Shown: positions 1 through 12,345 of the stretch, piece by piece
Position numbering within the stretch: the stretch's first letter is position 1
Layout of the letters: every line of letters begins with the position of its first letter
Assembly: GCA_013399855.1 (NCBI GenBank)
Contig: VXAY01005274.1
Location: 517,279-581,278, forward strand
Source of the DNA: Oxyruncus cristatus
Lineage: Eukaryota > Chordata > Aves > Passeriformes > Cotingidae
DNA length: 64,000 nucleotides
Direction of reading: 5' to 3'
Made by a program: the position numbers and the translations under genes
The notes under the pieces: generated by a model
Seen by the model: only the letters and a program-made list of their open reading frames with translations
Database searches by the model: none
Told to the model about the DNA's origin: nothing

Positions 1-3000
1 TTAAAAAATATGCCAAAAGTGTTTAAAATTTTACTCAACAGTTTATATGGATTTAGATATCAATCAGCAACTGAAATTTTAAAAAAAATGTTGTAAGTTT
101 GAGGTCAAATGAAGTATTTAATTCAAAATTAAATGAAATTTGTTGCAATAGTGGTGAGAATTCCAAAAATAGTAGAGCACGGGTGTCCTTAGGTCAGACT
201 GTCACAGCCAAAGGCTGGGGGTCTGTGACCCCAGACCCCTGAAATAAATGCAACACAGCCCTGAGACATCCCGGGGGCTAACTGGGGTCAGCTCATTAGC
301 TGTGAGCACCAGCCCCTGGCACTGGTCCAGGGGCGCTTGCGTGGAGCTGAGGTTGGGATTTCTTTGATCTGGGAAGTTGACGACAATGCAGTTGGGAAGA
401 CCTGGATTTTTGTCCCGATCTGTTGACTTTTCTGTGAGATCTGGAGCAAACATTTATCCCTCCTGGTTAAGTGACTGCAGCTGTAAAATATTTAAACACA
501 GCCCCTTAGAGCACTGAAAGAGCCATGGACAAGAGTTTTGCAGCTCTTCTCTGGGCTCATCCTCCTCTTCTGCCCCTGGCCAGGCTGCCCATGGCCCAGT
601 TAGAGGGGGCACCCTCCAATACTTTACCTTCCTTTTAAAGTGTTTAAAAGCAAATGCAGTCACTCCAATTTTCGTTAGTGTGTCTGTTTCTTTCTCAGGT
701 TATAAAAACACGTGCCTTGTGCATTTTTTTCACTGTGGAAAGTGTGCTCCAAGGACACCTTCAGCCACTGAGGGGTGAATTACAGTCCCCTGAAATCATT
801 TCTAGTTATGCTGAACTTTGAAAATGCACCTCTGTGGCTCTTCCCTTTATCTGAAGTCGCCTTATCAGAAAGCAGTCTCTCAGCTCAGACAAAGAGAGAT
901 AACAGATATACAAAACTCTGCTGGGTCTGACTTTTTCACCACCTCTCCTTTGCACTGTGCATTCTCACTGGTGCCTTGGGGGCTGGGCACTCCCCTCTCC
1001 CTGATCCGAAGGGACACTGCTGTCATCTTCATTCAGGTTTGGCTTGTTCACCTCCTTCAGCCCTCCCTGGCCACAGGGGCATCATCTCCCATCTCCAGAG
1101 GGCAGACTGACCCAGAACAGCCTCTGCTGTGCAATTTCCTTCTGGAGGATGAGTGCTGAGAGTGAAGGGGGGTGAGGCAAAGGTGTGAACGCCCAGTACT
1201 TGGTTCGAGCTGTAACTCAGCTTTGTTGAGACTTTGTTTCAAACGCTCAGCCTGTTCAATACCCAACCGCCCAAAATTCACCCCCCAGAAATCCACCTGT
1301 GGGGGGTAGTTTCCTCTGTAGAACACACAAGTTATAGCAGCTCTTTTCCTGCACTTCCAATTTCACTCTTTCTCACCCTTCAGAAGCTTTTCTGTTCCCC
1401 CGGCTCTGACTGAGAGGAAACTGCTGTTTCCATTTGGGCTTCACCGTGTGCTTTGCTGCGTTTTTCCAACTCACAGATGCTAAATTACATGTAAAAATAA
1501 ATGTTAGAGTTACCCGAGCCGCTGCGGAGGCTGGAGTGTGCTTTGGCCTCAAGAACCAGGCACCAGGGAGAGCTCCACAAGGCTCCATTGTCTCCATGTC
1601 ATACTGAATTTCCTTTGGGTCACTGCAGGAATGGGTTTCCCTGGTCCAGGATGAAAACATCCCTTTAGGAAATACCATTTCCAAAAGCTGTGTGTATGTA
1701 AACTTAGCCCAGTTTGTTCCAAAATATGATTATAAAATATCGAGTACTAAGGGCAGGAAAACAAATACAGATACAGTCTCACCTCACTTAAAAATAACTA
1801 ATGTCTGTGAATCCTCAGATTGGAATTATTCCCTGTGGGTTAATTCTTTTGAAATCCAAAACTTTGAAATACCAGCCACAGCATGTGAGAAGAGCTCCAT
1901 GGCAGGTACAGACAATCTGCTCTGCTTAGCATTCCTAGAAGGTCAAATAACTTAAAATTACAAGTGTAGTGTTTGAGGTCCATTTAACTGGATATAATTA
2001 ATTACACCAGAAGTGAAAACAGTTGCTGAAGTACTGGATGTAAGAGGAGGAAGCACACCCTCAAGTCACTACCGTGTGCCCAGAATGAATTCCTGCAGCA
2101 GTGTCAATCTAATAGTTGTCAACAGTGTGTAACTGAAGCGTTAGTCACTGGCTGCTCAGAAAATTCTGTGTTTGGAACAGGAAAGGCAACTATCTGTGAT
2201 TTGTCTTAAAGGACACCCTTGATTTCTCCATTATATGGAGAGGAGAAGGAAAGCAAAGGGAATAAAATCATAAAAAGCTTTACAGAGTCGACACTATGGA
2301 ATATGGCTCTTGGTATAAAGATTAAATTCACGCAGAATTCAGCCTGATGACCCTCTAATCTTGCAACAAAATTTACTGCAAAATCAGAAAAAAAGGAAAA
2401 AGGGAGGGAAGGAGAAGGGAAAGGAGAAAGGAAAGGGAGTTTTCATGGGGCTGCGTTGTACCCCGGAGTACAAATAATGCGATTCCCACAAACATATCTT
2501 CTTGCAGTGGTAGCTCAAATAAAACCCAGTGTAACAGCAAAAAAACTTTCCCAAGGCACCTCTCTTAAAGAGAAGCAGAAAGTACATACTTCTCAGCTTG
2601 AGTGGCAGCATTATTTTGCCTGTGTTAACATAGACAGCAATTATTGTTGGCATAAGGCTTGTTGTAGCTCATAGAGGATTTTCCTCACTGCCCTTGATGG
2701 ATTGTCAGCTGGGAGGCAGAAAGCAGAGCAGATACTTGAGCATAAACCTTGGGAGCAGAGTTGCTAAGAATAGAATTCTTGAAACAGTTTCGTGGCTAAT
2801 GACTAATCAAAGCAGTTTTCTGTGGCAGCGGCGACGTGGATGTGCTGGTAAACCTGTGCATGGTCCCTGACGTGGAGACACTGTCTGTGGTCCCAGGTCA
2901 GCAGAGCCACCTCCTCAGACCCACCGAGGGCTGAACAATCCCCCCTGTGAGCCGGAGCTGTCGCAGCTTGCCAGCACCGAGGGAGTTTCTCTTTGAGTTA

Positions 3001-4020
3001 GGGGAAAATTCATACTTTGGCGCTAAATGCTGTATTTTCTCTGGATCTATCGGCTTGCCAAGGCATGGAAATTTTGGAATGTTTCACTATGATGCAGTTG
3101 AAAGGAAAACTTTTTCTGCCTGCTCAGGCATAAGGATACAGGTACAGGGTGTTTCTTTGAGGAATGTTCTGGACTGAAATATTGAGTGAGTGAGTACAGG
3201 CTTTAGGAGCTTTCCAGTGCTTGGGCTCTTGATTTTTTTTGAATCTACAATATCTTTTATGCCCAGTCCAACTGCGAATAGAACAGCAGAAACAGATGGC
3301 TCCGTATGTGAATCAATGCTGCTGCAATGCAAAATCTTGGTACGTGCAGAGAGAGTAAGAGCTAACTTCGAATGGAAGTTAATAGCAATGATGTGTGGAA
3401 AGAATTTATTAATTGATATCTAATGGTGCATTAATATTTATTTAAAATTTTGCATGGGGATTGTAACCATAAACTGAAGCTTTAAATAACTGTGCTGTAA
3501 AGACAAGTGGAAGGAAAGCAGCAGCAGAGAGATTAAAAAATTAATGCCGTGCAAAAGGAAATGAGTTCACCTGAAAAAGTCTGTTAAATAAAATATTTTC
3601 TTTTATTTTTCATGCACTAGCACCTTATCTCCACCTGAGGCCTGTAGTCATTCTGATAATTAAAGCTGCTGCCATTGATCCATGAGGACGACGGGGAACT
3701 GCGCTTCCATTACTGCACTTCCTAAGAGAGCAAGGGATTTGGGGAGAAAGCTCAGGCCTGGTTTAAAGTTCATGCACACTCAGCTTGGTGTCCTCCTTGA
3801 CTTACCAGCTCATTTCAGTCAGCTTGTTTAAGCATTAAACAATTATGAAGGTCTTGGAAAGTCCCGCAGTTCTTTCCCTCAAATTCTTTCTTTCCCTGTG
3901 GTGAAGAAGACCCCCCTCGCTGCCCCTGCAGACCCATCCGTCTGGGGCAGCTCCTGCCCCAGCAGCCTCATCCCTCAGCAGTGCAGGGAAGAGCCTGGGT
4001 CAAAATATCCATTTAGAGCA
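1..4020. other. Unique non-coding stretch, no gene recognised
   Basis: This is AT-leaning unique sequence up to the first CR1. Short open frames occur on both strands but none shows a domain, a run of conserved-looking residues or a convincing set of splice sites. A 7-bp perfect stem (GGGGTCT / AGACCCC, 218-224 and 233-239, 8-nt loop) sits in a GC-richer patch at about 200-620. I could not assign that patch to any repeat family. A purine tract at 2387-2440 and a weak exon-like stretch at 2829-2896 are described separately. Confidence 0.6.
2387..2440 (+). repeat. Purine-only GA-rich low-complexity tract
   Basis: The plus strand is almost entirely A and G for about 54 bases, made of irregular GGGA, GGAA and GAAA words rather than one exact unit. 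It is simple low-complexity DNA. Strict purine/pyrimidine asymmetry of this kind can form triplex structures, but nothing here shows that it does. Confidence 0.8.
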
Positions 4021-4508
4021 CAGGATTGTGGAATCGTGGAATCATTTAGGTTAGAAAGGCCCTCCAAGATCATCGAGTCCAACCATTCCCTCAGCACTGC
4101 CAAGGCCACCACTCAACCACGTCCCCAAGTGCCACATCTACATGTGTGTTACATCCCTCTAGGGATGGTGACTCCATCACTGCTCTGGGCAGCCTGTGCC
4201 AGGGCTGGACAACCCTTTCAGTAAAGAAATTTTCCCCAGTATCCAACCTGGCACAGCTTGAGGCCATTTCCTCTTGTCCTGTCCCTTGTTCCCTGGGAGC
4301 AGAGCCTGACAGCCCCCCTGGCTTCACCCTCCTGTCAGGGAGTTGGAGAGAGTGAGAAGGTCACCCCTGAGCCTCCTTTCCTCCAGGCTGAGCCCCCCAC
4401 GGAGTTCCCTCAGCCACTTCTTGTGCTCCAGATGCTTCTCCAGCTCTGTTGCCTTTCTCTGGACATGCTCCAGCCTCTCAAAGTCTTTCTTACCATGAGC
4501 AGACTCCC
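4021..4508 (-). mobile_element. 5'-truncated CR1 LINE, 3' end of ORF2 plus 3' UTR
   Basis: Read on the minus strand, this is the last part of a CR1 non-LTR retrotransposon. Residues encoded at about 4330-4500 include [19 protein letters not shown] and [17 protein letters not shown]. Those encoded at about 4091-4327 include APREQGTGQ and FFTERVVQPWHRLPRAV. Both match the C-terminal part of the CR1 ORF2 reverse transcriptase protein. The two parts lie in different frames, so there is a frameshift near 4320, and the copy is dead. The 3' UTR follows (GGACTCGATGATCTTGGAGG, read on the minus strand), ending in degenerate GATTCCACGATTCCAC octamers at 4021-4040. Homology fades near 4508, which is the 5' truncation point. 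Confidence 0.95.
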
Positions 4509-4898
4509 AACACCCCCTCATTGGCTTTTCTCTATGCATTGAACTGTGCAAGTTCTCAGCTCTGCACTGAGATTATATTTTCTGCTCTCTACTTGCTTTA
4601 TTGTTATAGTTTTAAGTGCTGATATATGCATGAGGATATTGTAGTTATTTTCTTTTAAGTTTACCTGTGAATGGACATTGGGAGCTGTTTATCAGGTGCC
4701 GGGAACACACTGACCAAACCAAGAGTTAGTTCGAAATGTAAAATCTTTATTAATTTTCGAATGAGCGAAACTATTTTTTTCTCACTTCTCTTACAAAATC
4801 ACGAGGCTACGGCTTCAAAGGAAATCTTGGGAGTTAGACGGTCCCCGTGCAGGATTCAGTGAGAATGAGATGCAGATGTAGCTCGTGTTCACCACACG

Positions 4899-4916
4899 GC
4901 TGCTGCTGCTGCTGCT
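4899..4916 (+). repeat. (GCT)6 trinucleotide microsatellite
   Basis: Six uninterrupted GCT (equivalently CTG) triplets stand in otherwise unique sequence. The tract is short, and nothing shows that it is translated. Its length may be polymorphic between individuals. Confidence 0.9.
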
Positions 4917-6526
4917 CTGCGATTTTGGCAGCGGGAGTGCCGGGGGAGGTGACAAATTCGGACCTGATGTGTGGCATTGCATGTTTTCCACCCAAACATC
5001 ACGTTTCCTTCCATGGGTGGTGGATGCTCCTCTGCATGCTGAGGAACCAGGGTGAGAGGGACACTGGGCAGGATGATGAAGAGAGGTGTTTGCATGGTTT
5101 AAATGAAACTGCACCACGTGGTTCTATACAGAGCATCACATTAGATCATTCCTCCTCCTGCAAAATTGATTACGTGCCCATTTATCACCTCCTACATTCG
5201 CACTCGGCTCATTCCATTTGCCTTTTCTTATTCTTCAGATGTGCATTTTGCACCATCAAAGAGACACAACACTGGCAAAAATGAATAAACATTTCAGTAA
5301 AACCCAAAAGTTTAACTCGCATCCCCTAAGCCCAGGGGATGAAAGGGCAGAAGGAAAACGGGGTTCAAACCCTCCGGTTACATAAGTTGACATATCAAGT
5401 TGGAGATGCTCCATTTCCCACTTGCCTAAGTAGTTCAGGGATTTCTCTGCAGAAACCAATGGAGTTCGGTCTAAGTAAAAATGGAAACAGTCTGTCTGAG
5501 TTATAAACAGCACTTGGTGCCAGTAGGATAAAAATCATGAGGAATGAAGCTCCTGCCATGAGGAGGCAGGAGAAAGGAGTTGGTGGAATGGAGAGAGGAG
5601 AACAGTGATGACTGACAAAACACAAAAGCTGACCTATGGAGTATTTATAGAATAATGATCCATTTTTTAATAATTTTGTAAAATCCCACCAGTTTTACTT
5701 ATGGCAAAAGCCCGTTTCCCAGCCCTGGCACAACTGTCCATAGCTCCCTGACATTCCAATTGTGGAGCTTCTCCCTGTGGTGCCGCTACGCCAGACCTGC
5801 TCCTGTGCTTTGGAATAGTTGCCAGCACATCAGTGGGAATAAAGGTCACAGAAACATGAAAATACATGTTAGAAGGTTGGTCAGTCCAGTCTTGCTCAAA
5901 GCTGCCCAAAATGACTGCTGTATCATTGCCAGCAGATTCTGGTAATTATACTGCCCTGGTAATATGAAGTCAGCACAGTCTCCCCCTTACTACGTTTATG
6001 ATCCTCCTTTTCTATACACATTCCATAAAGGAATAATATTCTGGGCTTGTGTTTGATGGTGTTTATCTGGGGCAAGGCACTAAGGAGATTTCTAATAATG
6101 CCATTCCCATTAGCAGTAGACCTATAAGGCAGCTGGGAAATGGCTTTCATGCCTTGTATGGAATATATGATGGAAGAACCTAATTTTAAATTTCAGGTGT
6201 ATTACTTGTGGCAGGTTGTAAACCTGAGAAAGAGAGAGGAGAATAAATACAGAAACCCTGTTGTATGTTTGGTTTTGAGTGTGCTGAGTTGTGTGATGAT
6301 GGTTTTGGTTCAGGCTCAAGGAGGCACTTGTGGCGGAAGCACCATGACGCTGCTCAGGAGGATGGTTTTCTTTGGGAAAAGAGAAAACCAACAAAACTGA
6401 GCTACTACAAATCTGTGAGGGCAACCTATTCTTAACCAATGAGCAAGAGAGAAAAGTGTTTGAGTGAAAGTAGGTGTGTGGTTGGGGGAGGGAATGATGC
6501 AGCCCCAGCAATCATGGGGTGCAGGT

Positions 6527-6549
6527 GGGAGCTGGGGAGGGAGAAAGGG
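6527..6549 (+). other. Canonical G-quadruplex motif
   Basis: Four G-runs (6527-6529, 6534-6537, 6539-6541 and 6547-6549) are separated by loops of 4, 1 and 5 bases. This satisfies the usual rule of four runs of at least three G with loops of 1-7. A further GGGG lies just upstream at 6516-6519. Folding is an inference from the pattern. No gene start is recognised nearby. Confidence 0.5.
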
Positions 6550-8693
6550 AAAGGCTCCCCAGGGTGGGATTGAGCAGAAGGGTCTGGGGAGAGTGTTATT
6601 TTTGGGTGCTACAGCTCAGGGTGAAAAATTAGGTCCTCTTTCTTGAGAGCTGGCACCGGAGCACGCAGGGATCCTGGAATGGTGGTCGCTGCATCCAGGG
6701 TTGCAGGACCAAGCTGCTGCTTCTTCTTCCTCCTCCTGCCGCTGTGTGAGGTCTGCAAGGGGTGCCTGCCAGGGAAATAATCAGCTCCCTGTTAGTATTT
6801 AAGGGACATCCTAATTACTTTTAGAGAAAGGAGAACTGCCTTTCCCAGGATGAAAGAATGGCTCCTTGTGCCTGGTCAAAGAAGAAATCTTCACAAGCTG
6901 GAAACGAAGGTTTTTTAGGGAAGAAATACATTTAGAAAATACATGTTCGAATTGAGACATAGCTTCAGGTTAACAAAAAATGGTTGTTTACCTTTTTTTA
7001 TTAAAAGGGAAAACCTGTTTCAGTTGTTCTTCAATTATTTCCCCTCCTGTGAACATGCACAATTAGGAACTTAAAGTCCATTCCCTTCCACGCTGCTTAA
7101 TTATAGACGGAAGGTGATAAGCTAATTGAAGAATGATTGCAGTTAACTGCCAGATCTGCCTCAGCAGCTGAAATGTGTCTTGTTCCTTGTATAGAGTGGT
7201 GGGATATGAATGTAGATGTCATGGCTGAAGGCTGTGTGGGGCTCCCTCCTTACAGAGCTCTTTCTCTGCAGGCACATCATCCTCCTGTGCCCGTCAGTGG
7301 GGAAGTGTGAGGAGGAGAGTCCTTGCTCTGTGCTGCAGCCTGGTCCAGCATCGAGGGAGGGAAAAAGGTTTGCCTAATTGTAGCTAAGAAATGGGATTTC
7401 ATGTTTTAGATTGCAATGATGTTATACAGAAACCACCCCAGCTCTCCACGTGTCACTCAGCCTTCGCCCTCGGCAGCTCTTTGACCAGTGTGGTTTGTGT
7501 TGAATCCCGCCGGGATGACTGGGCAGGGTGTGCTGCTGTTTTAGGCAATGTCATGTTCACCCAAAGATGCCTTTTTTTAAGTGAAAAGCAGCTGTACAGA
7601 AGGTGATCCTGCTCTCGGGTCACCATAAATGTCATGTGGGCTCTGAGGATAAAATAATTGAGGTGGCTGTTCTGTTTTGTTTTGTTCCCCCTCCTAGTGA
7701 GCTGACGTTAATTATAATTTTGCTTTCAGTGATTATGGTATCTGTCAAAATACAATGACTATAAGGAAAATAATAGTTGTATTTTATATGAGTAAAATAG
7801 TGCAAGTCATGTTCTTATTCTGGTGTTAAGGCAGTTGAGATCCTGTCCTAACAACTCCTTGTGTGTCTGGAACAGGGATATGTTCTTGGTGCTTTCCTTG
7901 ATAATGCTCTTGGATGTCTCCCACCTCTATTTGCACAGCCCTTCCCAATCTGGAAAACTTTCCATGCTCCCCTGGGATGGTGCCCACCCTTCCAGGGAGG
8001 GAAAGCACCCAGCACAAGGACCAGGCCACCAAAACAGGGGCATTAGTGGTGGGAAGACAGGTCAAATGTGAGAAATGCACCTTCATTCTGGGTAAGCCGT
8101 AATGTAGTGAATAAGACTTTAAAAAAATGTATTTCGTGAAGGGGCTCTCCGTATTTTTTATTTTTTCTGTCTGCGTTTCACAACTCGAGGGTTATAATGG
8201 TGGTGCAGCTGTTCTATCAGAGCAGACTGTGCTAAAGATTTGTCCATTTTATTCTAAGATCTTTATATTGGAAAGAAATTTTTGAAGGCATTTTTGATAC
8301 TTTTGGAGGAGAGGAAAGGAATTCGATATTCTTGTGCAGCAGGCGGGGAGGAGACTGTGTAACTCATTTCCAAAAACTCTTTAAGCTGCAAGACTTTAAC
8401 TCTGCAGACTTTTAAGCACGTGTCTTGTCTTCATTACTTCCAAATAAATGATGCTTGTAATGAAAGAAAAAGTAAAATGCTTGGGAGGACTTGGAAGGTG
8501 AAGCCTCCAGCTGGTCCAGCCCAGTGTGATCTGAAAGGGCTTTCCTGGTCTGGACCCACCTGGGGTGCTCTGGGACACCAGACCATGAGCTGCAATACCC
8601 AACCCCAGGGCATGGCAAAAAAAGAGTTGTAACTTGTTCCAGGAAATAATATCTTGCTGTAATGAATTTAAACACAAGTGTAAGAAAGTGCAA

Positions 8694-8738
8694 TTAGATG
8701 ATCTTTAAGGTCTCTTCCAACCATTCTGTGATTCTGTG
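8694..8738 (+). mobile_element. Minimal CR1 3' tail
   Basis: Only the last 45 or so bases of a CR1 are present. They consist of the GATGATCTTTAAGGTCTCTT segment, the TTCCAACC block and two octamers (ATTCTGTG ATTCTGTG). Extreme 5' truncation like this is normal for CR1, because reverse transcription starts at the 3' end and often stops early. There is no coding capacity. Confidence 0.9.
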
Positions 8739-11700
8739 TCATGCCTGAACAGGAAAACCTTTCGGGAAAAGGTTAAATGAGGGGTTCTGTCCTCTGTGAG
8801 ATGTCAGCTGCAGGTGGAGCCCGTGCTGGGTTTCCACTGGTGTAGCTGTTAATGGAGGTTATGAAAAGTTGTGGTCTCTGAGAGATGTGAGGGAGCCTCT
8901 GTTGTAGGAGCAGCTCTTAGCAACAGCCTCTCCAGGAGGGTTTATTTGAAGCTTTAGAGGTGGTTTTCTGTACCCACATGAGGGGCAGCAATGCTTATAT
9001 ATTTGCATCCATGTGGGATGTCTTCTGGTTTTGAAAATGCTGATATTTCCATGGCTCCAGAATGTTCAGCGTAGATGGAAACTTCATTTCCACAGCTGAT
9101 TTGAGTTAATACTGGGATATGACCAGACATCTGCCTGCTGCAGAAGCATGTTTTGCCCAGTCTGCAGTGAAAATACTTCAGAATGGCCCAGATATGGTTA
9201 TCAGACGTGAAAACAGAGCGAGAAGTTGCTAAGATAAAATCAAACCAAGAGAGCCCACAAACTGGTTCTGTCAGGGGAAAAAACCAACATTCAGTCATTC
9301 TGTGGCGGTGAAGCTGGCATTTTTTCTCTGATAGCACTGAGCTGTGAGTCTCACTCCTTAAGGAAGGCAAAGCTTGCCCCGTGTGACAGCCTGCCTGCAG
9401 TACCCAAAACATTTGTTGTTCAGAAGCTCTGGTTAATGCAGAGCTGTTAATTGTCTGACCATTAAATTACTTGGCTTCTACTTAGTCCCCACTGGGGACT
9501 AATTTTAAATTCAATTAGCACAAAATTTAAAGGGATATAGTTGAGGGATTCCAGAAAGCTGCAGAGATATGAAATCGTGTTTGATAAGACGCAGTCAGGA
9601 AAGGGAAGCTTTTAATCTCCATTTCAAGCTTTTAAACGAGGAGAAACTCCCGAAGAGAAATTAAATTCCATTTGAATACATGTGTACAAATGAGATTCCT
9701 TTCTGTTAATGCACTGTAATTTCTAATTATTTTGTTATTTCAGTAAAACTATTAATCAGCCAGAATTTGAAGCAACTAATAAAGCCTTTGGGGAATTAAA
9801 GTCATAGGGGTGTATTTGTAAGTTCACACATTGTTGGATTCTTTAGGTGCTGGCTGAGACTTCAAAGTGTCAAAATGCCACTCTCATCATTTTCACCTCA
9901 TCAAAAGCAAAAGGGATGAGAAATCCCATTAGGTGCCTGATTTCCAGAATAGTTGTGCAACTGCAAGAAATGTCATCAAGCTCTCAGGAATCAGTGAGGA
10001 GATGGAATGTGTTCCTCTCACTGACACAACTGCACCATTCCTTATTTTAAGGAGCTGGTAGGTTTGTGGGGGTGGAGCACGGATCTGCAAAGTGAGGCTT
10101 GGCTCGGGCTGGTCTCACTTTGGGAAATCTTCAGCAGCACCACACAAAGCTCTCCCTGACTCCTACCACGCCTGCCCTGCAGTAGCAGCAGTAACAGCAG
10201 TTAGATGATACTCTAGCTGACATAAAAGTACATTTTAAGATTTCTTGATTTTAAAAAGAAAAAAATAAATGCAGAAATCCCCAGAGTGAAAAGCTGGTTT
10301 TGTGGGTTGAAGAGCGGATGAACCAGTCCTTGTATAGATTCCGAGTGGTGTGCCAGACTTCCAGCAAAGCCACGGGGGAGGTGTATGTTGTGCTGAAGAA
10401 TAATTGTGTCCTGTACAGAGAGCAGGTGTGATGCCTCGCCCTGAAAGGGAACAGGTGAGCTGTGCTGTTGGGTCTTCTTGTAGCAAACTCTCGTTCTGGA
10501 AACCCTCTGAGGAGCTGCATTTGTCCCACTCCCCTCCCTGGGACAGGTTTGTGCACCTTGCCTCTGGCTCAGGGAAGGTTTTCCAAGGCTCTTAAAAGCT
10601 TTCAGCTTTCTGCTTTGGGTGGGGCTTGGCACTCAGACGTTTTGGAAATTGCAGCCTTGTTGTGAGGTATTGCCACTATCCTGTCTCTGAGCCACTGTTT
10701 GGGTTTTTGTAATGCTGAGGTTTCCCTGGGGGAGGAAGAATGAGCCTTTCTCCTCCTGTAGCAGATCATCAGCTGGAAAATGGGTGTTGCATCGGATGAG
10801 CTGAGGTGAAGCACCCAAAAATTCCAATCTTTGTCACTGACAAGGGACAAAGGAGCTCCTCCGGGATGCTTTGGTACAGGGACTTGCTTCATTGGCACTC
10901 TACTCTTCCATGACTTTGAGTATTTACATTTTAAGGCAAATGTTGATACAGATCAAGGCATTGCTCCAAATCGTTTGTGTGGTGACACACGTGACTTTCC
11001 TTGTATGGAATTTGTGTCTGCTCCAGCTCCTCATCCCTTGGCAAACCGGAGGTGACGGTCCCTGCCCAGCCCCTGTCCCTGCTTTGACTTCACATGGGCC
11101 TGTCTTATTTTGATAGGTTTATTCTCCTTAATTTCTCTCCATTCCATTTGAACTATCCACTTCTCTTCTATTGTTCTGGCTGCATACATTTTTGGGAATA
11201 GAGCCCTGTTTAATAAATAGTTATATTAAAAAAAAAAATCAAAAACCAAGCAGCAGAATAATTACAATTCAATTTAAAACTTTCTAAAGGATGCCAGGTT
11301 TATTTTTCTTCACTTTTCTGGCACAAATCCATTCAGAAACAGCACTTGCCAACCCATCTTAATTTGGGATAATTACATTTTTGCGATTTCTAATTTGCTA
11401 ATCTATAGTAATTCTCTGGTGATTTTTTTTTTTTTTCTCATAAAGGCAGAAAAGGGGAGTAAGGAAAACCGATTTGTGATCAGAGTTCTCCCTGCTATAA
11501 TTAACTACATCTAAAAAACCATAATTGATGCTTATATAGCTCCCCAATAGCATCTCTTGAATTGGAACATGCCGCATTGTATACTGTGCTTTCTGCTCTG
11601 AAAAGATTGATTTGCAGCCACTACCAATCTGTTGCTAAGCACTCGGTGACGGCACACGCTCAAGTCCTCAAGGACAATACAGAACAGCCAGAATGTTTTT

Positions 11701-12089
11701 CTCAGTATCAAACCTTTTCCCCCCACCCTCCTCCCCGTCTCCTGAAATATTGCATCAGTTGCTCCTTAATCAAAGCATAAAAAATGTTGCCAAGGCAATG
11801 CCAGAGCCGGAGCCGCCGCTCGCCACAGACAGACCCGCGCTGGGAACTACAAATTTTAGGGCTTTCACGCCGGGCAGCAGAGGTGGGATGGGGGTTTGTT
11901 GTCACTGACAGCTTTGTTGTCAACTCGGATGTTTTGTAGGGCTGGTTTGTTGGTTGAGTTTTCGGTGTTTTTTTCACTCCAGACAAGCTTAATGACCAAG
12001 CGTAGAGGAGTCAGTCAGCTTCCTTTAGGCAGTCCTGGTGAATTTGGCTGCTCTGATCCCCTTGGCTGAGAGGCGAAGCAGCAGAGTCT
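8739..12089. other. Unique non-coding stretch with an AT-rich core
   Basis: No gene was recognised. The part from about 11120 to 11560 is strongly AT-rich, with an A11 run (11228-11238) and a T14 run (11423-11436), and then passes into a CpG-containing patch with an X-box-like motif at 11786. The 152-codon minus-strand frame at 8954-9412 has no recognisable domain. Confidence 0.6.
11786..11873. promoter_or_regulatory. Candidate regulatory patch: X-box-like motif beside CpGs
   Basis: GTTGCCAAGGCAAT at 11786-11799 is a near-palindrome. It fits the RFX X-box (GT-pyrimidine-rich half, 2-base centre, then the mirrored half), with one mismatch at the last base. It is followed directly by eight CpGs between 11808 and 11873, in a region where CpG is otherwise rare. 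RFX factors bind such motifs in ciliary and immune gene promoters and in enhancers. I see no transcript start here, so an enhancer or chance are both open. Confidence 0.25.
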
Positions 12090-12345
12090 GGCTCCATCCT
12101 CTGACCCCTCCCTGCAGGCAGTGACAAACAGCGATGAGGTCCCCTCTCAGTGTCTCCTCTGGAGGCTGAACAGCCCCAGCTCCCTCAGCCTTTCCTCCTC
12201 AGGGAGATGCTCCAGTCCCTTCATCATCTCCGCAGCCTCCGCTGGACCTGCTCCAGGAGCTCCATGTCTCTCCTCTCTTGAGGAGCCCAGACCTGGACAC
12301 AGCACTGCAGATGTGCCTTACATCTGAGGGGCAGAAACCTCAGGA
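12090..12345 (-). mobile_element. Internal CR1 fragment lacking the 3' tail
   Basis: Read on the plus strand, words such as AGGCTGAACAGCCCCAGC, GAGATGCTCCAGTCC, CTGGACCTGCTCCAGGAGCT and CAGACCTGGACACAGCACTG are the reverse complement of the CR1 ORF2 3' region, so the element runs on the minus strand. It has no octamer tail. Either the 3' end was deleted or the copy is an older broken insertion. The edges are approximate and were judged only from where similarity fades. Confidence 0.85.

Larger units (their letters stand above)
4509..8693. other. Unique non-coding stretch, no gene recognised
   Basis: No convincing gene or repeat was found apart from a (GCT)6 microsatellite (4899-4916) and a G-quadruplex motif (6527-6549). 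Frames of 129-145 codons exist (for example 4847-5284 plus and 6122-6511 minus), but their translations are low in conserved features and rich in Ser, Cys and His, like random sequence. A pyrimidine-rich triplet patch lies at about 6718-6742. Confidence 0.6.
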
